The translations under genes were made by a program, and so were the position numbers. Shown in pieces: positions 24,820-32,873 of a DNA stretch of 40,344 bases. This DNA comes from Tepidamorphus sp. Its GTDB lineage: Bacteria > Pseudomonadota > Alphaproteobacteria > Rhizobiales > Tepidamorphaceae. The stretch lies in assembly GCA_028280885.1 (NCBI GenBank), contig JANQKY010000054.1:1-40344 (forward strand), written 5' to 3'. The first letter of the stretch is position 1; each line of letters starts with the position of its first letter. The notes under the pieces are model-generated. The model was given only the letters and a program-made list of their open reading frames with translations, ran no database searches and was not told the origin of the DNA.

Positions 24820-25689
24820 ATGGCTGAAAAGGAAATCGACAAACTCTCCGGCGTCGAGACGACCGGCCATGAGTGGGACGGGCTGAAGGAGCTCAACAAC
24901 CCCCTGCCGCGCTGGTGGCTCTGGGTGTTCTACGCCACCGTCGTCTGGTCGGTGATCTACTGGATCCTGATGCCGTCCTGGCCGATGCTGACCGACTATA
25001 CCCGCGGCATTCGCGGCCAGTCGCAGCGCGCGGTCGTGATGCAGGAGGTCGACGCGCTCAAGACGTTGCGCGCCGAGAAGGGCGCCGGTCTCGCCGACGC
25101 CGACCTTGCCGAAATCCAGCAGACGCCGGCGATGCTGGAATTCGCCATGGCCAACGGCCGCTCGGCCTTCGGCGACAACTGCGCGCCCTGCCACGGCAGC
25201 GGCGGCGGCGGCTTCAAGGGCTATCCCAACCTCAACGACGATGCCTGGCTGTGGGGCGGCTCGCTCGACGACATCCACCAGACGCTGCTCTACGGCATCC
25301 GGTCGGATCACGACGAGACCCGGTTCGGCGACATGCCCGCCTTCGGGCGCGACGAATTGCTCACCCCCGACGAGGTCTTCGATGTGGCAAACTACGTCCA
25401 TTCGCTGGCCGGCATGGACACCGCCGCCGATGCCAATCTGGAGGAAGGCAAGACCCTCTACATGGACAACTGCGCGGTCTGCCACGGTGACGAGGGCAAG
25501 GGGATGCGCGAAGTGGGCGCCCCGAACCTGACCGACGGGATCTGGATGTATGGCAGCGATCTGGACACGATCGTCGACGGGATCAACAACGGCCGCGGCG
25601 CGGTGATGCCGGCCTGGGTCGACCGGCTCGACCCAGTCACGCTGAAATCGCTGGCCGTCTACACCCACAGCCTGGGCGGCGGCGAGTAG
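24820..25689 (+). CDS. ccoP: cbb3-type oxidase subunit III, CcoP (diheme cytochrome c)
   Basis: A 289-residue diheme cytochrome c with one N-terminal span (about 33-55, WWLWVFYATVVWSVIYWILMPSWP), preceded by the typical GHEWDGLKELNNPLPRWW. The heme sites are Cys121-x2-Cys124-His125 (CAPCHGSGGGG) and Cys218-x2-Cys221-His222 (CAVCHGDEGKG). Axial methionines are probably in FGDMPAFG and VMPAWVDRL. It accepts electrons from soluble or membrane cytochrome c on the periplasmic side. It closes ccoNOQP; a strong hairpin follows 24 bases after the stop. Confidence 0.97.
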   Translation: MAEKEIDKLSGVETTGHEWDGLKELNNPLPRWWLWVFYATVVWSVIYWILMPSWPMLTDYTRGIRGQSQRAVVMQEVDALKTLRAEKGAGLADADLAEIQQTPAMLEFAMANGRSAFGDNCAPCHGSGGGGFKGYPNLNDDAWLWGGSLDDIHQTLLYGIRSDHDETRFGDMPAFGRDELLTPDEVFDVANYVHSLAGMDTAADANLEEGKTLYMDNCAVCHGDEGKGMREVGAPNLTDGIWMYGSDLDTIVDGINNGRGAVMPAWVDRLDPVTLKSLAVYTHSLGGGE

Positions 25690-25710
25690 CCGCCGGCCAG
25701 TATTGAACGG

Positions 25711-25743
25711 AGACCGTCCGGACTCGGGGGAGCCGGACGGTTT
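25711..25743 (+). terminator. Hairpin terminator after ccoNOQP
   Basis: ACCGTCCGG (25713-25721) and CCGGACGGT (25733-25741) form a perfect 9-bp stem with an 11-base loop; one wobble and one A-T pair extend it. Only TTTC follows, so termination may be partial and allow some read-through into ccoG. Confidence 0.65.
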
Positions 25744-25843
25744 CGACCCGCTACATCGTGTGTCCCGGACAAGCCGGATGACATGGGGCCCGAACGACAC
25801 GGGGCCCGAATGACACGGGCAGGGCGGATTGGAGAGCAAAGGA

Positions 25844-27301
25844 ATGAATGCCGATACCACCACCGGTGACTCCCCCGCGCCATTGTATGCAGCGCGCAAG
25901 AAGGTCTATCCCCAGAAGATCCAGGGCCGCTTCCGCAACATCAAGTGGGCCCTGATGCTGCTGACGCTCGGCGTCTATTACTTCACGCCGTTCATCCGCT
26001 GGGATCGCGGCCCGAACGCGCCGGACCAGGCCGTCCTGATCGATTTTCCCGGCCGCCGCTTCTATTTCTTCTTCATCGAGATCTGGCCGCAGGAAGTCTA
26101 CTACATCACCGGCCTTCTGATCCTCGCGGCGATGGCCCTGTTCCTGATGAACGCCGTCGCCGGCCGGCTGTGGTGCGGCTATCTGTGCCCGCAGACGGTC
26201 TGGACCGACCTGTTCTATGCCGTGGAGCGGCTCGTCGAGGGCGACCGGCGCGAGCGCATGAAGGCCGACAAGGGCGGCTGGACCATGACGCTGGTGATGG
26301 AGAAGCTCACCAAGAACGCGTTGTGGATCCTGATCGCCTGGTGGACCGGCGGCGCCTGGGTCCTCTACTTCGCCGATGCGCCGACGCTGGTGCGCGACCT
26401 TGCGACCTTCAACGCCTCGGCGATGGCGTATATGTGGATCGGCATCCTGACGTTCACGACCTTCCTGCTCGCCGGTTATGCGCGCGAGCAGGTCTGCGTC
26501 TATATGTGCCCGTGGCCGCGCATCCAGGCAGCATTGACGGATGAATGGGCGCTCAACGTCACCTATCGCTATGACCGCGGCGAACCGCGCATGTCGGTCA
26601 AGCAGGCCAAGCGGACCGAGGCGAAGGGCGAGCATGCCGGCGACTGCGTCGACTGCTACCAGTGCGTCGCCGTCTGTCCGACCGGCATCGACATTCGCGA
26701 TGGGCTGCAACTCGAATGCATCCAGTGCGGCCTGTGCATCGACGCCTGCGACACGGTGATGGACAAGATCGGCCGCCCGACCGGTCTGATCGGCTACGAC
26801 ACCGATATCAACATCGCCCGCCGCGAGGAGGGCAAGCCGCCGATCTACCGGTTCATCCGGCCGCGGACGATCATCTACGCGGTGATCATCGCGCTGGTCA
26901 GCGCGATCATGCTGTGGTCGCTTGCGACCCGCCAGCAGCTCGACGTCAGCGTCATCCATGACCGCAATCCGCTGTTCGTGCAGCTGTCCGACGGCGGTAT
27001 CCAGAACGGCTATACGATGCGGATCAGCAACAAGCATCTTCAGCCGACCGATTTCGAATTGTCGCTTGCCGATCTGCCGGGCGCGTCGCTCAATGTGATC
27101 GGCATCGAGGCGACCGACACGCCGTGGCCGGTCATCCCCGTCGACCCGGACACGACGCGGGAAGTCCGCGTCCTCGTCTCGATGCCCGACGGCACGTCGC
27201 TGCCGGCCACCCATCCCTTCTCCTTCGTCATCACCGACCTGGAGACGGGCGAACAGGCGACGACGAGCGACTTCTTCCGGGCGCCGGAACCGGCGAACTG
27301 A
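25844..27301 (+). CDS. ccoG: CcoG/FixG ferredoxin-like assembly protein
   Basis: A 485-residue membrane iron-sulfur protein with about five spans. CGYLCPQTVWTDLF and CVYMCPWPRIQ are the family's paired Cys motifs within the membrane half. A soluble 2[4Fe-4S] ferredoxin domain follows (CVDCYQCVAVCPTGIDIRDG and CIQCGLCIDACD). The C-terminus is an immunoglobulin-like periplasmic domain. CcoG acts as a cupric reductase supplying Cu(I) for cbb3 assembly. ATG at 25844 is preferred, with GGAGAG eight bases ahead; an in-frame TTG five codons earlier is less likely. It starts the ccoGHIS group. Confidence 0.95.
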   Translation: MNADTTTGDSPAPLYAARKKVYPQKIQGRFRNIKWALMLLTLGVYYFTPFIRWDRGPNAPDQAVLIDFPGRRFYFFFIEIWPQEVYYITGLLILAAMALFLMNAVAGRLWCGYLCPQTVWTDLFYAVERLVEGDRRERMKADKGGWTMTLVMEKLTKNALWILIAWWTGGAWVLYFADAPTLVRDLATFNASAMAYMWIGILTFTTFLLAGYAREQVCVYMCPWPRIQAALTDEWALNVTYRYDRGEPRMSVKQAKRTEAKGEHAGDCVDCYQCVAVCPTGIDIRDGLQLECIQCGLCIDACDTVMDKIGRPTGLIGYDTDINIARREEGKPPIYRFIRPRTIIYAVIIALVSAIMLWSLATRQQLDVSVIHDRNPLFVQLSDGGIQNGYTMRISNKHLQPTDFELSLADLPGASLNVIGIEATDTPWPVIPVDPDTTREVRVLVSMPDGTSLPATHPFSFVITDLETGEQATTSDFFRAPEPAN

Positions 27302-27322
27302 CAGCATTTGAGAGGAACCAGC

Positions 27323-27832
27323 ATGACACCTGTGCAAGCGATGAATGAGCAGAGCGGCTTTCGGGTCACCGGCCGGACCGTGCTGTTTGCCCTGATCGGC
27401 TTCTTCGGGCTGATCTTCGCCGCCAACGGCGTGATGCTGTGGCTGGCGCTGTCGAGCCACACCGGCACGGTGGTCGGATCGTCCTACCGGGCCGGCGGCA
27501 CGTTCCAGGCCGATGTCGACGCGGCCCGCGCGCAGGCCGAGCGCGGCTGGGCGGTCAGCGCCGATCTGCTGCGCTCGGGTCCGGGCGCCGTCGTCGAGAT
27601 CGTCGTCAAGGATGCCGGCGGCGCGCCGGTCTCGGGCCTTGCGGTTACGGCCGGGCTCGCCAACCCCACACAGGCCGGCAAGGACATCGCGCTGAGCCTC
27701 GTGGAGAGCGAGACCGGGCGCTATGGCGGCGCCATCGACACGCTCGAGGCGGGCAACTGGCGCCTGGTGATCGAGGCGGCCCGCGGCGACGAACGGCTCT
27801 ATCGGTCCGAGAACAAGGTGATGATCCGGTAG
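27323..27832 (+). CDS. ccoH: CcoH/FixH cbb3 oxidase assembly protein
   Basis: A 169-residue protein with one N-terminal span (about 18-42, VLFALIGFFGLIFAANGVMLWLAL) and a periplasmic beta-rich domain. SSYRAGGTFQADVDAARAQAERGW matches the FixH pattern, where a conserved Y-xxG-xxF-xxD segment follows the span. FixH interacts with the oxidase during assembly and may form a complex with CcoGIS proteins. The ATG at 27323 has GAGAGGAA ahead and lies 21 bases after ccoG. A 13-bp hairpin and a 36-bp paired repeat separate it from ccoI. Confidence 0.93.
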   Translation: MTPVQAMNEQSGFRVTGRTVLFALIGFFGLIFAANGVMLWLALSSHTGTVVGSSYRAGGTFQADVDAARAQAERGWAVSADLLRSGPGAVVEIVVKDAGGAPVSGLAVTAGLANPTQAGKDIALSLVESETGRYGGAIDTLEAGNWRLVIEAARGDERLYRSENKVMIR

Positions 27833-27880
27833 GGGCGGTCGATGGCTTGTGTTTGGCGGTTGATGGTTTGGGGCCGGTAT

Positions 27881-27915
27881 CGCTTTGACCGGCACCGAGC
27901 CGGTCAAAGCGATTT
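27881..27915 (+). terminator. 13-bp perfect hairpin after ccoH
   Basis: CGCTTTGACCGGC (27881-27893), loop ACCGA, GCCGGTCAAAGCG (27899-27911), then ATTT. The stem is perfect and strong, but the T run is only three bases. It would end or attenuate the ccoGH transcript before ccoI. Confidence 0.6.
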
Positions 27916-28071
27916 CCCCTCACCCCGACCCTCTCCCGCGAGGGGAGAGGGGGCGATAGCGGCGCGACATGCGGTTGAATTGATGCGCCTTGCTGTTTGC
28001 GAGGCGCTGGAGCCAAACGGCACGGCGGTAGCACTCCCTCTCCCCTTGCGGGAGAGGGTCGGGGTGAGGGG
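27916..28071. repeat. Paired 36-bp inverted repeat between ccoH and ccoI
   Basis: The left arm (27916-27951) begins CCCCTCACCCCGACCCTCTC; the right arm (28036-28071) is its reverse complement with one mismatch. They are 84 bases apart. Each arm also carries an internal CCCTCTCC/GGGAGAGGG palindrome. It belongs to the same repeat type as 5322-5533. Such elements often mark mobile or REP-like sequences in alphaproteobacteria. Confidence 0.75.
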
Positions 28072-28213
28072 TGCCGCCCGCAGGGCGGCTTCGAGAGCGC
28101 CGGAGGCGCTATCGAACCTCCGACCTCCACGTCCTCTACAAAGATACAAGCATCACGCACTGATCCCGGCGCCCGGCCTGAACCAGACAGCGCCTTCACC
28201 AGGATAACGCGCC

Positions 28214-30436
28214 ATGGGCTATCACGACCGCGATCTCTCCAGCTTCGTGACCGATGTCGGCGACGGCATCGTCCACATGGATCTCGCCGTCGAGGGCGTG
28301 CGCTGCGCCGGCTGCATGGCGAAGATCGAGAAGGGGCTCGCCGGCCTGCCCGGCATCACGAGGGCCCGGCTCAACTTCACCTCGAAGCGGCTCGCGGTCG
28401 AATGGTCGGACGGGGCGATCGCGCCGGACACGGTCGTCGGCACGCTCCGCGATCTCGGCTATCGCGCCCATCCCTTCGATCCGGGCGCCGCCAAGAGCGC
28501 CGAGGCGGCCGAAGCCAGGCGGCTGTTGAAGGGCATGGCGGTCGCCGGCTTCGCGGCCATGAACATCATGCTGCTGTCGGTGTCGGTGTGGTCGGGCAAC
28601 ATCACCGACATCACCCCGGAAACGCGCGACCTGTTCCACTGGATCTCCGCGCTGATCGCGATCCCAGCGGTTGCCTATGCCGGCCAGCCGTTCTTCTCTT
28701 CCGCTTTCGCCGCTTTACGCGCGCGCCGCGTCAACATGGACGTGCCGATCACGCTCGGCGTGCTGCTCGCCATGGGCATGTCGCTGGCGGAAACCTTCAC
28801 CGGCGGCCGGCACGCCTATTTCGACGCTGCCGTGATGCTGCTGTTCTTCCTGCTGGTCGGCCGTTTCCTCGACATGAACATGCGCCGCCGCACGCGCGCC
28901 CAGGCGGAAAATCTCGCAGCACTCAAGGGCGAGACGGCGACCAAGATCATGCCCGACGGATCGACGCGCCTCGTTCCCGTCTCCGCCATCGATCCGGGCG
29001 ACCGCGTCCTGATCGCCAGCGGCGACCGCCTGGCGGTCGACGGCGTCGTCGACGTGGGCACCTCCGAGATCGACCAGAGCCTGGTGACCGGCGAGACCGC
29101 CTATGCCGCCGTCGCGCCGGGCGACCGCGTCTATGCCGGCACCTTGAACGTCACCGGCAGCCTGACCGTGCAGGTGACCGCGGCGGCCAAGGGGACGCTG
29201 CTCGACGAGGTCAACACGCTGCTGGAGGCCGCCCAGACCGCGCGCTCGAACCGGCTGCGCCTGGCCGACAAGGCCGCGCGCTGGTATGCGCCGACCGTCC
29301 ATACCGCCGCCGCGCTGACCTTCCTGGGCTGGGTGTTGCTGGGCGCGAGCTGGCAGATGGCGCTGACGACGGCGATCGCCGTCCTGATCATCACCTGCCC
29401 CTGTGCGCTGGGTCTCGCGATCCCGGCGGTCCAGGTCGTCGCCTCCGGTCTCTTGTTCCGCTCCGGCGTGCTGCTCAATGCCGGCGATGCGGTGGAGCGG
29501 CTCGCCGAGATCGACACCGTCGTCTTCGACAAGACCGGCACGCTGACCCTGCCCGAGCCGGTGCTTGCCGATCCGGGCGCGGTCGCGCCGGAGGCGCTGC
29601 GCATGGCGGCGCGGCTTGCCCTGTCGAGCAACCATCCGCTCGCCGCTGCGCTGAAAGTCCACGCCGACGGCCTGGCGCCGGTCGCGGGCGCCCGCGAGGA
29701 GACCGGCCGCGGCGTCGCCGCCGCTATTGACGGGATCGAGCATCGGCTCGGCTCGGCCGGCTTCTGTGGTGTTTCCGCCGATGCCGCGAGGGCTGCGGCA
29801 ACGGACGCAAGTTCGCTCGTTTGGTATCGGGCCGGGGAGGCTTCGGCCGTTCCGATCGCCGTGTCGCAGGGCATCCGGCCGGACGCGGAAGAGGCCGTCC
29901 GCCTGATCGCCGAACGCGGCCTGGCAACCATGATCCTGTCGGGCGACCGGGCCGCCGCCGTCGACGCGGCCGCCGACAGGCTCGGCATCGAGGATCGGCG
30001 CGCCGGCCTGACGCCCGCCGACAAGATCGCCGTGCTGGACGCGTTGAAGGCCGCCGGCCGCAAGGTGCTGATGGTCGGCGACGGCCTCAACGACGCCCCG
30101 GCGCTCGCCGCCGCCCATGTGTCGCTGTCGCCGGTAACGGCGGTGCACCTGTCGCAGGCGGCAGCCGACGCGGTATTCCTCGGCGATTCGCTGATGCCGG
30201 TGGTGCGGTCGATCGATATCTCGCGCCGGGCGCGCCGGGCGATGGACCAGAACCTCTGGTTCGCCGCGCTCTACAATGTCCTGGCGATCCCGATCGCCGT
30301 GCTCGGCTTCGTCACGCCGCTTGTCGCAGCGCTCGCCATGTCCGGCTCCTCGGTCCTCGTCACGCTGAATGCCCTGCGTGTCCGCATGGGGCCCGACCGG
30401 CTCGGCATCGCGCCGCAGCCCAAGGACGGCGCCTGA
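28214..30436 (+). CDS. ccoI: CcoI/FixI copper-transporting P1B-type ATPase
   Basis: A 740-residue heavy-metal P-type ATPase that exports Cu(I) for CuB insertion in cbb3 oxidase. The N-terminal metal-binding domain has Cys31-A-G-Cys34 (GVRCAGCMAKIE). The membrane metal site is CPC at 395-397 (ITCPCALGLAIP), and the phosphorylation site is Asp439 in DKTGTLT. The GEtxP-type motif appears as VTGETAYA, the nucleotide-binding HP as SSNHPLAAAL, and the hinge as VGDGLNDAPAL. The soluble N domain is compact, as in FixI. Its stop codon overlaps the ccoS start (TGATG). Confidence 0.95.
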   Translation: MGYHDRDLSSFVTDVGDGIVHMDLAVEGVRCAGCMAKIEKGLAGLPGITRARLNFTSKRLAVEWSDGAIAPDTVVGTLRDLGYRAHPFDPGAAKSAEAAEARRLLKGMAVAGFAAMNIMLLSVSVWSGNITDITPETRDLFHWISALIAIPAVAYAGQPFFSSAFAALRARRVNMDVPITLGVLLAMGMSLAETFTGGRHAYFDAAVMLLFFLLVGRFLDMNMRRRTRAQAENLAALKGETATKIMPDGSTRLVPVSAIDPGDRVLIASGDRLAVDGVVDVGTSEIDQSLVTGETAYAAVAPGDRVYAGTLNVTGSLTVQVTAAAKGTLLDEVNTLLEAAQTARSNRLRLADKAARWYAPTVHTAAALTFLGWVLLGASWQMALTTAIAVLIITCPCALGLAIPAVQVVASGLLFRSGVLLNAGDAVERLAEIDTVVFDKTGTLTLPEPVLADPGAVAPEALRMAARLALSSNHPLAAALKVHADGLAPVAGAREETGRGVAAAIDGIEHRLGSAGFCGVSADAARAAATDASSLVWYRAGEASAVPIAVSQGIRPDAEEAVRLIAERGLATMILSGDRAAAVDAAADRLGIEDRRAGLTPADKIAVLDALKAAGRKVLMVGDGLNDAPALAAAHVSLSPVTAVHLSQAAADAVFLGDSLMPVVRSIDISRRARRAMDQNLWFAALYNVLAIPIAVLGFVTPLVAALAMSGSSVLVTLNALRVRMGPDRLGIAPQPKDGA

Positions 30437-30603
30437 TGGACATCCTGTTCATCCTGATCCCCGTCGCGATCGGCCTCGGCCTTCTGGGGCTCGCGGCGTT
30501 CCTCTGGTCGATGAAGGCGGGCCAGTACGAGGATCTCGATGGGGCGGCCTGGCGGGCGATTTCGGACGATGACCTGCCGGAGGACGAGGGCAAGCGCGAC
30601 TAG
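30436..30603 (+). CDS. ccoS: CcoS cbb3 oxidase maturation protein
   Basis: A 55-residue single-span protein: MDILFILIPVAIGLGLLGLA, then AFLWSMKAGQYEDLDGAAWR. The sequence FLWSMKAGQYEDLDG-x2-R is the hallmark of CcoS/FixS. CcoS is needed for insertion of cofactors into CcoN. It overlaps ccoI by one base and is convergent with the secreted-protein gene 30 bases on. Confidence 0.96.
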   Translation: MDILFILIPVAIGLGLLGLAAFLWSMKAGQYEDLDGAAWRAISDDDLPEDEGKRD

Positions 30604-30633
30604 CGCCCGTCCGGCAGACAATCCGCCGTGCCG

Positions 30634-31173
30634 CTATTTCAGCTTGTACTTGATGTTGATCCCGAAAACGGCAATCGTCTGGCAGGTGTCTTCGACAAGG
30701 GTGTGATCGCGTTCCACCGAGAGGGCCAGGGCGTCGCCGCTCTTGAGCCCGGCAAGATCGCCGCCGGGCTTGATTGTCAGTTTCGCGATCGCAACGCCTT
30801 CGTCCAGCTTCACATCGAATATGCCGCCGTTTTTCGCGGCGAAGCCGGACAGGCTGCGGTCGGCCCTCTTGCCGTTGCGAAACTGAAACAGGCGGGCGGG
30901 GCTCATATTGAACGAACAGGGACCGACAGCCTGCTGGTCGTAGACGACAAGCTGGACGACGATCGCGCTGTCGTCCCGGTAATCCTTCGGCAGGGTGAAG
31001 CCGAACCCGAAGGCCCCGCTGCCGGTGAACTCGACGCCCAGGCCCGCTCCTGCCCCGCCGCTCGCGAACACGGCCGACGGCGAAATGCTGAAGGAAGCCG
31101 TCTTCGCAGCCGCCGGCAGCGCAAGAAAAGCTGCGACCACGGCCAATGTCAGTCCTGCAAGGAAACGCGGCAT
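30634..31173 (-). CDS. Secreted protein of unknown function
   Basis: A 179-residue protein without a recognised family. Residues 1-23 (MPRFLAGLTLAVVAAFLALP, then AAA) form a signal peptide. The mature part is rich in beta-prone and glycine residues (SGGAGAGLGVEFTGSGAFGFGFTLP). Two cysteines (VGPCSFNMS and EDTCQTIAVF) could form a disulfide. A stretch of alternating pattern near the end (FDVKLDEGVAIAKLTIKPGG) suggests a beta sandwich. ATG at 31173 is preferred because GGGAGA lies ahead; an earlier start 14 codons upstream would bury the signal peptide. It sits tail to tail with ccoS, and nothing links the two functions. Confidence 0.7.
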   Translation of the reverse strand: MPRFLAGLTLAVVAAFLALPAAAKTASFSISPSAVFASGGAGAGLGVEFTGSGAFGFGFTLPKDYRDDSAIVVQLVVYDQQAVGPCSFNMSPARLFQFRNGKRADRSLSGFAAKNGGIFDVKLDEGVAIAKLTIKPGGDLAGLKSGDALALSVERDHTLVEDTCQTIAVFGINIKYKLK

Positions 31174-31381
31174 CCTGTTCTCCCTCAATACCGTGAGGGA
31201 ACACGGTAGCACCAATTGACGGGATGCGGTTGCAAGGATTTGAACCCGGACACGATCAGCCCGGATCCGCCTGCCTCTGCGTCCTCTTTCACCAAGCGGA
31301 AAAACAGGGAATAAGCGGAAGCGAAATGGTCGTCCTTGCGGCGATTCGTCGAAACCGGACCTCAGATCGAAGATAGGACAG

Positions 31382-32191
31382 ATGTCAGAAAATCAGCTTA
31401 AAGCAGTGGTCTTCGATTGGGCCGGCACGGTCGTCGATTTCGGTTCGCGCGCGCCGATGGGGGCCTTTGTCGAGGTGTTCCGCCGGTTCGGCGTCGAGAT
31501 CACGATCGACGAGGCGCGCGGGCCGATGGGCCTGCCGAAGTGGGATCACATCAAGGCGCTCGGAGAGACCCCGCGCATCGCCGAGGCCTGGCGTGCGGCG
31601 AAGGGCGCGGACTTTACCAATGCCGATGTCGATGCGATCTACGCGGTCTTCGTGCCGCTCAATGCCGAGGTCGTCACCGACTATGCCGAGTTGATCCCCG
31701 GCGCCGCCGAGACGGTCGCGAGCCTTCGCGCGCGCGGCCTGAAGATCGGCTCGACGACCGGCTATACCCGCGAGATCATGGCCCGGCTGACGCCGCTTGC
31801 CGCCGAGCAGGGCTTTGCGCCCGACACCATGGTCTGCGCCGGCGATCTCGCCGAGGGCCGGCCCGGCGCGCTGATGATGTATCGCACCTTCCTCGATCTC
31901 GGCGTCTGGCCGGCCTGGTCTTGCGTCAAGGTCGACGACACCGAGCCCGGCCTCGCCGAGGGGCTGGCCGCCGGCACCTGGACTATCGGCGTCGCCGCCT
32001 CCGGCAATGCGATGGGCCTGTCGCGCACCGAACACGACGCGCTTGAGGGCGAGGACTATCTCAGGCGCTATATCGATGCCGAGCGCAGCCTCTACCGCGC
32101 CGGCGCCCATTATGTCGTCGCGTCGGTCGCCGACCTGCCCGATGTCATCGACCAGATCGAGGGCCGCCTGCTGCGCGGCGAACGGCCATAA
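31382..32191 (+). CDS. phnX: Phosphonoacetaldehyde hydrolase PhnX
   Basis: A 269-residue HAD-family enzyme that splits phosphonoacetaldehyde into acetaldehyde and phosphate. The nucleophile is Asp12 in FDWAGTVVDFG. Lys53 in GPMGLPKWDHIKAL is the Schiff-base lysine at the family position. STTGYTREIM is the Thr motif. CAGDLAEGRPGALMMYRTF and VKVDDTEPGLAEG complete the phosphonatase pattern. It normally works after PhnW (2-aminoethylphosphonate transaminase), but no phnW or phosphonate transporter is next to it. The start has ATAGGA six bases ahead. A repeat island follows. Confidence 0.93.
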   Translation: MSENQLKAVVFDWAGTVVDFGSRAPMGAFVEVFRRFGVEITIDEARGPMGLPKWDHIKALGETPRIAEAWRAAKGADFTNADVDAIYAVFVPLNAEVVTDYAELIPGAAETVASLRARGLKIGSTTGYTREIMARLTPLAAEQGFAPDTMVCAGDLAEGRPGALMMYRTFLDLGVWPAWSCVKVDDTEPGLAEGLAAGTWTIGVAASGNAMGLSRTEHDALEGEDYLRRYIDAERSLYRAGAHYVVASVADLPDVIDQIEGRLLRGERP

Positions 32192-32816
32192 TTTCGCTGA
32201 CTAGATAATTGGCTCGAATCCGGCTTCCGGTATGGCCGTGATCCCCGGACGTGTTCCACTGCTGCCCGGTTCAGCGGGGACGGGACTCTTTGATTTCAGC
32301 CTGGCCACCCCTCCGGGCGTCATCCCCGCGACGGCGGGGATCCAGTAACCCCGTGCGTTTGCTTGGTTTTTCCGCCGTGCTCCAGATGCCGCCGCAGGGG
32401 GTACTGGATCCCCGATCAAGTCGGGGATGACGGCTGAGGGGGTGGTTAAGCGAGTCCATATCCCGCGACCGTCATTTGCCGAAAAAGTCATGTCAGACAA
32501 ACGGTTAATCGACGTCGCCGAAATTAAACCGGACAGCAATGGACTTGTTCCGAGGATCCATGACCACCGCCGTTAGAATGGGCGCTGGCCCCTGTGTTCA
32601 TGGATTGCCGGGACAAGCCCGGCAGCGACACTGAGGGGGAGTGGCGGGCGACATCAGACACCGCTTCCATCGAGGAAAACAGAGCTGGTGGCCTCCGAGC
32701 GTGTGGCGGGGCTGAAAACCAGAACCTCGCCCACGCCAAACCGGACAGGAGTGGTTCGAATGCGATCTATGAAAATCCGGCTAATTTAGAATGACCCTGG
32801 TGAACGGAGTCTAATC
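32192..32816. repeat. Repeat island 2
   Basis: No gene in this stretch. Repeat cores related to AACCGGACAGCAGTGG occur at 32256-32274 (inverted), 32526-32542 and 32738-32754. A block at 32423-32537 matches 5633-5750. GTCATCCCCGCGACGGCGGGGATCC-type and GGATCCCCGATCAAGTCGGGGAT-type palindromes fill 32318-32430. ATTGCCGGGACAAGCCCGGC (32605-32624) recalls the similar piece at 5213-5233. Confidence 0.72.
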
Positions 32817-32848
32817 GCAAACGCCGCCGCCGGTATCCGGCGGCGGCG
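32817..32848 (-). terminator. Terminator of the peroxiredoxin gene
   Basis: CGCCGCCGCCGG (32822-32833), loop TAT, CCGGCGGCGGCG (32837-32848) is a perfect 12-bp stem. Read on the minus strand it is followed by TTTGCGATT. It lies 26 bases after the peroxiredoxin stop. Confidence 0.75.
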
Positions 32849-32873
32849 CTTCGGCCAGTTTACGGAAATGCCG

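Larger units (their letters stand above)
27833..28213. other. Repeat-filled gap between ccoH and ccoI
   Basis: A 381-base stretch without a gene, inside what is normally a tight operon. It contains a strong hairpin (27881-27911), a paired inverted repeat (27916-28071) and a GCCGCCC/GGGCGGC-like hairpin after it. No FixK box and no clear promoter for ccoI was found. Confidence 0.6.

Noticed and set aside
31220..31265. tRNA-like fragment containing GGATTTGAACCC
   Set aside because: On the minus strand it recalls a T arm, but there is no matching acceptor stem, anticodon arm or D arm. Not called as tRNA or remnant.
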